From Spisula solida (taxonomy: Eukaryota; Mollusca; Bivalvia; Venerida; Mactridae): a DNA stretch of 64,000 bases. Both the position numbers and the translations under genes were made by a program. Where the stretch lies: NCBI GenBank assembly GCA_947247005.1, contig OX365948.1, positions 434,001-498,000 of the forward strand, read 5' to 3'. This document shows positions 24,401 through 33,400 of the stretch, in pieces (position 1 is the first letter of the stretch; each line of letters opens with the position of its first letter). The notes beneath the pieces are model-generated. The model was not told the DNA's origin. It saw only the letters and a list, made by a program, of their open reading frames with translations, and searched no databases.

Positions 24401-27400
24401 AGATGACGATAGGAGGATGCGAGGGTGTGGTAGGACTATAGGAGATGACGATAGGAGGATGCGAGGGTGTGGTAGGACTATATGAGATGACGATAGGACG
24501 ATGCGAGGGTGTGGTAGGACTATATGAGATGACGATAGGAGGATGCGAGGGTGTGGTAGGACTATAGGAGATGACGATGCGAGGATGCGAGGGTGTGTTA
24601 GGACTATAGGAGGATGCGAGGATGTGGTAGGACTATAGGAGATGACGATAGGAGGATGCGAGGGTGTGGTAGGACTATAGGAGATGACGATAGGAGGATG
24701 CGAGGGTGTGGTAGGACTATATGAGATGACGATAGGAGGATGCGAGGGTGTGGTAGGACTATAGGAGATGACGATGCGAGGATGCGAGGGTGTGGTAGGA
24801 CTATAGGAGATGAGGATCCGAGGGTGTGGTAGGACTATATGAGATGACGATAGGAGGATGCGAGGGTGTGGTAGGACTATAGGAGATGACGATAGGAGGA
24901 TGCGAGGGTGTGGTAGGACTATATGAGATGACGATAGGAGGATCCGAGGGTGTGGTAGGACTATAGGAGATGACGATAGGAGGATGCGAGGGTGTGGTAG
25001 GACTATATGAGATGACGATAGGAGGATCCGAGGGTGTGGTAGGACTATAGGAGATGACGATAGGACGATGCGAGGGTGTGGTAGGACTATAGGAGATGAC
25101 GATGCGAGGATGCGAGGGTGTGGTAGGACTATAGGAGATGAGGATCCGAGGGTGTGGTTGGACTATAGGAGATGACGAAAGGAGGATGCGAGGATGTGGT
25201 AGGACTATAGGAGATGACGAAAGGAGGATGCGAGGGTGTGGTAGGACTATAGGAGATGACGAAAGGAGGATGCGAGGGTGTGGTAGGACTATAGGAGATG
25301 ACGATAGGACGATGCGAGGGTGTGGTAGGACTATATGAGATGACGATAGGAGGATCCGAGGGTGTGGTAGGACTATAGGAGATGAGGATCCGAGGGTGTG
25401 GTAGGACTATAGGAGATGACGATAGGAGGATCCGAGGGTGTGGTAGGACTATATGAGATGACGATAGGAGGATCCGAGGGTGTGGTAGGACTATAGGAGA
25501 TGAGGATCCGAGGGTGTGGTAGGACTATAGGAGATGACGAAAGGAGGATGCGAGGGTGTGGTAGGACTATAGGAGATGACGATAGGAGGATGCGAGGGTG
25601 TGGTAGGACTATAGGAGGATGCGAGGGTGTGGTAGGACTATAGGAGATGAGGATGCGAGGATGTGGTAGAACTATAGGAGATGACGAAAGGAGGATGCGA
25701 GGATGTGGTAGGACTATAGGAGATGACGAAAGGAGGATGCGAGGATGTGGTAGGACTATAGGAGATGACTATAGGAGGATGCGAGGGTGTGGTAGGACTA
25801 TAGGAGATGAGGATGCGAGGATGTGGTAGAACTATAGGAGATGACGAAAGGAGGATGCGAGGATGTGGTAGGACTATAGGAGATGACGAAAGGAGGATGC
25901 GAGGATGTGGTAGGACTATAGGAGATGACGAAAGGAGGATGCGAGGATGTGGTAGGACTATAGGAGATGACGATAGGACGATGCGAGGGTGTGGTAGGAC
26001 TATAGGAGATGACGATAGGAGGATGCGAGGGTGTGGTAGGACTATAGGAGATGACGATAGGAGGATGCGAGGGTGTGGTAGGACTATATGAGATGACGAT
26101 AGGAGGATCCGAGGGTGTGGTAGGACTATTGGAGATGACGATAGGACGATGCGAAGGTGTGGTAGGACTATAGGAGATTACGATAGGAGGATCCGAGGGT
26201 GTGGTAGGACTATAGGAGATGACGATAGGACGATGCGAAGGTGTGGTAGGACTATAGGAGATGACGATAGGAGGATGCGAGGGTGTGGTAGGACTATAGG
26301 AGATGAGGATGCGAGGATGTGGTAGGACTATAGGAGATGACGATAGGAGGATCCGAGGGTGTGTTAGGACTATAGGAGGATGCGAGGATGTGGTAGGACT
26401 ATAGGAGATGACGATAGGAGGATCCGAGGGTGTGGTAGGACTATAGGAGATGACGATAGGAGGATGCGAGGGTGTGGTAGGACTATAGGAGATGACGATA
26501 GGAGGATGCGAGGGTGTGGTAGGACTATAGGAGATGACGATAGGACGATGCGAAGGTGTGGTAGGACTATAGGAGATTACGATAGGACGATGCGAGGGTG
26601 TGGTAGGACTATAGGAGATGACGATAGGACGATGCGAGGGTGTGGTAGGACTATAGGAGGATGAACTGTTTGGTGTTGTTGTAACGTACTGATATTATTA
26701 CGCGTTTACTATATATATATCAAGGGCCACGACGTTGATACTATAACTTTGCTGTATTTACAAAATGCTATTGTCGGGCGAATACTTTACATTAGGGACA
26801 TCTATGTAGATACTATAACTTACGTGAAGGAACATTTAAAAAGTGATGCTGTTTTAACGTAATTATATTGTCGGGCGGATACTTTACATTAGGGACAGCT
26901 ATGTAAATACTATAACTTACGTGAAGGAACATTTAAACAGTGATGCTGTTTTAACGTAATTATATTGTCGGGCGGATACTTTACATTAGGGACATCTATG
27001 TAGATACTATAACTTACGTGAAGGAACATTTAAACAGTGATGCTGTTTTAACGTAATTATATTGACGGGTGGATGCCTTACATTAGAGACATCTATGTAG
27101 ATACTATAACTTACGTGAAGGAACATTTAAGAAGTGATCTATCTCCTGTAACACTGGATTGATGACAATAACAAGACCAAACAATAGATGTGCAGTCATT
27201 AACAGTGATATAATAAAACTGGCAGTATTGTTTGGTAAAGTTTGCAGCACATTAGCCTCCACATCTGATCCATATACAAAATATGCAACTGCTGATGATG
27301 GTGTATACATTAGTAGAACAACTGGAATAATAAATAAATGTATATTATTTATTCATGATTACAAAATTATGGATATGCTGAATCTGCTTCAAGATACGGA

Positions 27401-30400
27401 CGCTCTGATGTTCTACCACCTATGATGGCCGATTGGCTTACTAACATGTAAATAAAATGTTACAACTAAATTCATATAGGAAAGTATGTCTTTAAACCCA
27501 ACAGTTAGAATATAAGTGATATCCGATGAAGCCCACCACAAGAAACATACATGCAACACATTATGGTTTTGTCCAGACTCGCTCGTTCTGTACACTCAAA
27601 GGTGTTTTTCTATATACATTGATAGTAAATAGTTAGTGTATTTCGAAGTGCGCATGCTTAGGCCAAAACAAATTAATTATGTTGTTCTAGTAACCCGACC
27701 GACCCTAATTATTTGGCCCGACCCTAAACATTTTATTGCAATAAAAAAAACCAACATTTTTGCGGAATCGGCTATTTTCCGGAAAGGTACGAAAAATTCG
27801 GCATTTCGTGGTTCCAAGAATTATTAATCTAAGTTTGATTTGTAATTATCTTTTAAGATCTTCACCAAAGGTTAATGGGTTTGTGCTGTAATATTGTAGG
27901 TTTAAATGTAAAATAGAATAATTTTAAAAAATAAAATGTTTTTCCTAGCTACCTACCCTACTGTTTTTCAACATGTTACAAGAATCACATAATTAATTAG
28001 TTTTTGACTTACTTGTGTATCCTAGAAGCAAAGCACTTCCAAACTTTTTAGGATTTGCCATATCAGACTGAAATGTCGGGAAAGCTGGGTGTCCATTAAA
28101 TGCGAAACAAATTGTCCCATAGGCTGTGAAAAACGTGATAGCATCGACACTGGTATGTGTGACCTGGTGAAGATCTATGTCCATTCCATGATGAATCACT
28201 GATGATAATAATATAATACTGGCTGTAGCTGTAGCAAGTGTTGCTGCTGCCGCTATACCCCTATAATACATAGGTAATATTGCTATAATACTTACATGTA
28301 CTTAGCATGACAAAATAGTGTTTGTCATTTTGCCTAGGAAATGGACTCAATCGGTAACAAGGCGGACCTTTGTTTTCCGTACGTGAAATTTCCCTTATAT
28401 TAGGTCATCTATTCATGCTTTCGGATTCATCCTAGACGGAAGTAAATTGGGTACGGACAGATACCAGAGTTCTGACTGATGTTGTGATCATAGAGCAAGT
28501 AGCGGAGACTGTCAGCCGTTAGTATGATTGATCTATCAAAACCCAATGATAGATCAGCGTGTTTTAAAATATTTTCGTTTAAAATCAAGTGCGCCGTCTT
28601 TGATGCATTGCAAAAAAGCCCAGATTTGTTCTATACTTGGATACCGTCATGCGTTCAAACATAGAAGTAGTTTTCATCAACATTGAATTCCATATGTCAC
28701 CCGTTCTCTATGTGGCATCCATATATAACCGTTTATAAAAGAAAATGTTACACCTTATCACAGTAAATTGATATTTTCAGCGACCAAAATATATTAATAA
28801 ACAATAAATTGAAACCGGGCTATTAAGAAATAGTTCTTGGTTTACGGTACATCAGAGTTTGTGAAAGGGTGTAAATACTGCGTAAGTTTATTGATACATA
28901 CGAGTATGTCTTAAAGAGAGAACTTTAAAACTTTAAAGCCTGGTGGTATGTGTTAATTCTAAACGTAAAATGTCTAGAACAATGTACATTGTTCATGTAC
29001 TTGAATGCGCTTCACAACATGTTCAATACCCCATACGTGTACACAGTAAAGTACTGTAAATATACATCTCGGCTATTCACCCAGGTTTTGGTTTGCTCGG
29101 TGGCCGCGTCATGTCTTACCAAATTATCTTCTCTCATACTTTCGTGGCAAAGTACCCAAAGTATACAAGCAGGAATGAATGTGAATGATTAATATAAAAA
29201 GTAGATTTCCTAATCGACCTTAAAAACAATAGGTAGAATCTACTACATTAATTTTCTTTAAAAGGGACTGCCTCACGTTTTGGTGTATTGCAAAAATAAA
29301 ATTAAACTGTCAAATATTCATGTAATTTTGGTATAGTTTCCTGTATATGCCATAAACAACCACATTGACATAAAAATAACTTGGGAAACATCGGCATTTT
29401 GTAGTAATTTAGCATTTTTACACCCAAAATTCTATAGGGTATTAATACCCTATAGAATTAGCACTACTATCACTTTAATTGCCTGAAATTTGTTTCCATT
29501 CGATGAAAACGAATTGCGAAACGAACCGAATACCTCACATATTGTTTCGGCTCTAGTTTGTTGAAGTTATGTGTGAACAGAAAAATACTGCGTGACATAT
29601 ATCAAGAGTGATTTAAAATGCTTATATGCCATTAATCTTTCATAAAGCAACCATAAGTGACTTTCTATTATATAAATACTTGGTTAGGTAGGAAAATTAC
29701 GTAATACAAATATTTTAGCACGATCTGTGAGGCAGCACCTTTAAAAGGAATCGAATATTAAGCTCATGTACATACCAGAAATCCTTTGGTGTTCCTAACC
29801 ATGTAAATGGTGTTATGGCCCCGCCAATAATGAGGGAAACATAGCAACAATTAAATACTGTTCCATTTGGAAGAAGTTTGACAATATTTTCAGACGCTAG
29901 AAGAATGTATACTACTGTTGTGCCAAATTGTGTGAAGTTTATTGAAAACGACACCGCGTATCTGAAAAATAAAATACAGTATGGTAACATTATATTCATA
30001 TTATACGTCCACAAAATGAAATAAAACGGAAGTGAATTAGTCAATAGTAGCAGTATTGCTGATTTCAGAGGCAATGTAGTTACGTGTGATACACGGACAG
30101 TGTACGGAAGACACGCAAAGAAATTCGAACATTTTCACATGACCTGCATCCACAGTCTCCTCAACATAATGTGACAAGACAAGAAGTTTTGTCCCGTGCT
30201 AACATCACATCTGTGTACGTCATCCTTCAACGCTTACAGGTCCAATGGACAGGCAGCACGTATTGTGCGGGCATGAGGAAGCGTGCATGACACAATATGA
30301 GGACAGCAAGCACTGCAACCGCAGAATGCACCGAATAAATGTCGGACAATAACTAACAAACTAATGTTTCTTTGTTTGTACATGTTTCCGACTGAAAATA

Positions 30401-33400
30401 CAGGTTGTATTGTATTGTAACACATGTGCCCAAAATGTAGGAGGCTTTCGTGCCTTAATTGGCCTGACTCGTCATATCTGCACACTTCGAACCCAATCAA
30501 CTACATGGAAGAAGTCATTGTCGTCTTTGAATACTCGACGTACGAACATCGGCAGCCTGTTTATACGCTCGTAGTAAGCTTTATTCCAATGTTATGACAG
30601 CATTTACTAGTTACGACAATATACCATACATACTATAACTATGCAACGACTAATTGACTAAGATTGAACATGTAGAAACGTTTTTCTTGGTTTGCCACGT
30701 TAAATCCATTGCTACATAACAGCTCACGTTATTGTTGTTGTCGCCACGTTCTGTAACATGTGATTCCCTAGCCCAGTGGTTAGCGCGCTTTCCCAAATAT
30801 GGGTGGAGACTGGGGGGTATGACAAAGTACTCACCTGCCCAGTTTTCCATACGTCGCCTCGCCTATAGCTGGATACGGGTATCGTGCTAGAGATTTGTAC
30901 TCCTTATTCCTCTCACATACCATAATCCAACATTTACCCAATATATTACCCGTGTATGATGATATCAAACAACAAAATATAATCAATCCGAACCCGATCC
31001 AACCTGAAATACTCACAAACGTTAATACAAACCGAACCCGAACCAACCTGAAATACTCACAAACGTTAATACAATATGTTACACAAACATTAAAATAGAA
31101 TAAATCCGTACCCAATCCAGCCTGTAATACTCACAAACGTTTATACAATATGTCATAGAATCAATCCGAACCCGATCCAACCTGAAATACTCACAAGCGT
31201 TAATACAATATGTTATAGAATCAATCCGAACTTGACACAGCCTGTAATACTCACAAACGTTAATACAATATGTCATAGAATCAATCCGAATCCGATCCAA
31301 CCTGAAATACTCACAAACGTTAATACAATAACCCGATCCAACCTGAAATACTCACAAACGTTAAAACAATATGTCATAGAATCAATCCGAACCCGATCCA
31401 GCTTGAAATACTCACAAACGTTAAAACAATATGTCATAGAATCAATCCGAACCGGATCCAGCCTGAAATACTCACAAACGTTAATATAAACCGAACCCGA
31501 TCCAGCCTGAAATACTCACAAACGTTAAAACAATATGTCATAGAATCAATCCGAACCCGGTCCAGCCTGAAATACTTACAAACGTTAATATAAACCGAAC
31601 CCGATCCAGCCTGAAATACTCACAAACGTTAAAACAATATGTCATAGAATCAATCCGAACCCGGTCCAGCCTGAAATACTCACAAACGTTAAAACAAACC
31701 GAACCCGATCCAGCCTGAAATACTCACAAACGTTAAAACAATGTGTCATAGAATCAATCCGAACCCGATCCAGCCTGAAGCACTCACAAACGTTAATACA
31801 ATATGTTATAGAATCAATACGAACCCGATCCAGCCTGAAATACTCACAAACGTTAAAACAATATGTCACAGAATCAATCCGAACCCGATCCGGCCTGAAA
31901 TAATCACAAACGTTAATACAATATGTCATAGAATCAATCCGAACCCGATCCAGCCTGAAATACTCACAAACGTTAAAACAATATGTCACAGAATCAATCC
32001 GAACCCGATCCAGCCTGAAATAATCACAAACGTTAATACAATAATGTCATAGAATCAATCCGAACCCGATCCAGTCTGAAATACTCACAAAGGTTAATAC
32101 AATATGTCATAGAATCAATCCGAACCCGATCCAGTCTGAAATACTCACAAACGTTAATACAATATGTCATAGAATCAATCCGAACCCGATCCAGTCTGAA
32201 ATACTCACAAACGTTAATACAATATGTCATAGAATCAATCCGAACCCGATCCAGTCTGAAATACTCACAAACGTTAATACAAAATGTCACACAAAAAAGA
32301 TCTTTGAAAATCGGACAGGTTCAAAGGCGACACTGAACTTGACGAGCCGAGCACAGGAAACATGACGTACCACCGTCACACGGCACACATGCAGTTTTCC
32401 CGAGAGTGCAGCGACAATGGAGATGACTACTTATGCTTATGATTTATACAAACAGTCTTGACAATCGTGAAAAACATGGATCATTGAGTGATTATGACAG
32501 CTGTTATAATGAAGACAGGTCAGATTCCCTGGTTCTCTTTGTTCTACTATTACTTTAGGTATACGCGGACAGTTTTATACGTAACTTTGGACCTTGTGCA
32601 ATCACAATGAACAATTTCCTCGTCTCAGATCGCTTCCATTTGTCAGCCGTAAATAAAGTTAATTGGTGGCTTAGATTCCAATTAACATGAATTTGTAAAG
32701 TGATTACATTTGTATAGTTATACCTGCATCGTCGATTGCTTTTGGTAGTGTAAGAAATCCCGAGCCTGCTATAACACCAACAATAAACACACATGTTGTT
32801 AATACATTCAAACCTTCATGAGCCTTCACCTGAAAGTATATTATGTAAATACGCCGAGCAGCATAGCCTTTATCTGCCAATCAGCTGAAATTTGACAGGC
32901 ACATGAGTGCCTTGAACCCGGGTCGCCAGATTAGATACCTTTATTTGCCAGTCAGCTTTCTGATGAAATTTGACAGGCATATGAGTGCCTTGAACTCGGG
33001 ACGCCAGATTAGATAGCCTTTATCTGCCAATCAGCTTTCTGCTGAAATTTGACAGGCATATGAGTGCCTTGAACCCGGGTCGCCAGATTAGATAGCCTTT
33101 ATTTGCCAGTCAGCTTTCTGCTGAAATTTGACAGGCATATGAGTGCCTTGAACCCGGGGCGCCAGATTAGATAACCTTTATTTGCCAGTCAGCTTTCTGA
33201 TGAAATTTGACAGGCATATGAGTGCCTTGAACCCGGGACGCCAGATTAGATAGCCTTTATTTGCCAGTCAGCTTTCTGCTGAAATTTGACAGGCATATGA
33301 GTGCCTTGAACCCGGGACGCCAGATTAGATAGCCTTTATTTGCCAGTCAGCTTTCTGCTGAAATTTGACAGGCATATGAGTGCCTTGAACCCGGGACGCC

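Noticed and set aside
22662..26664. Arg/Gly/Asp-rich + frames (MRGCGRTIGDDDRR repeats)
   Set aside because: Produced by the 42-bp minisatellite; frames break at every 29-bp unit and the array is intronic.
31079..32290. Frames of 70-115 codons such as repeated CEYFRLDRVRIDS
   Set aside because: Products of the 60-bp array derived from the exon 3 acceptor.
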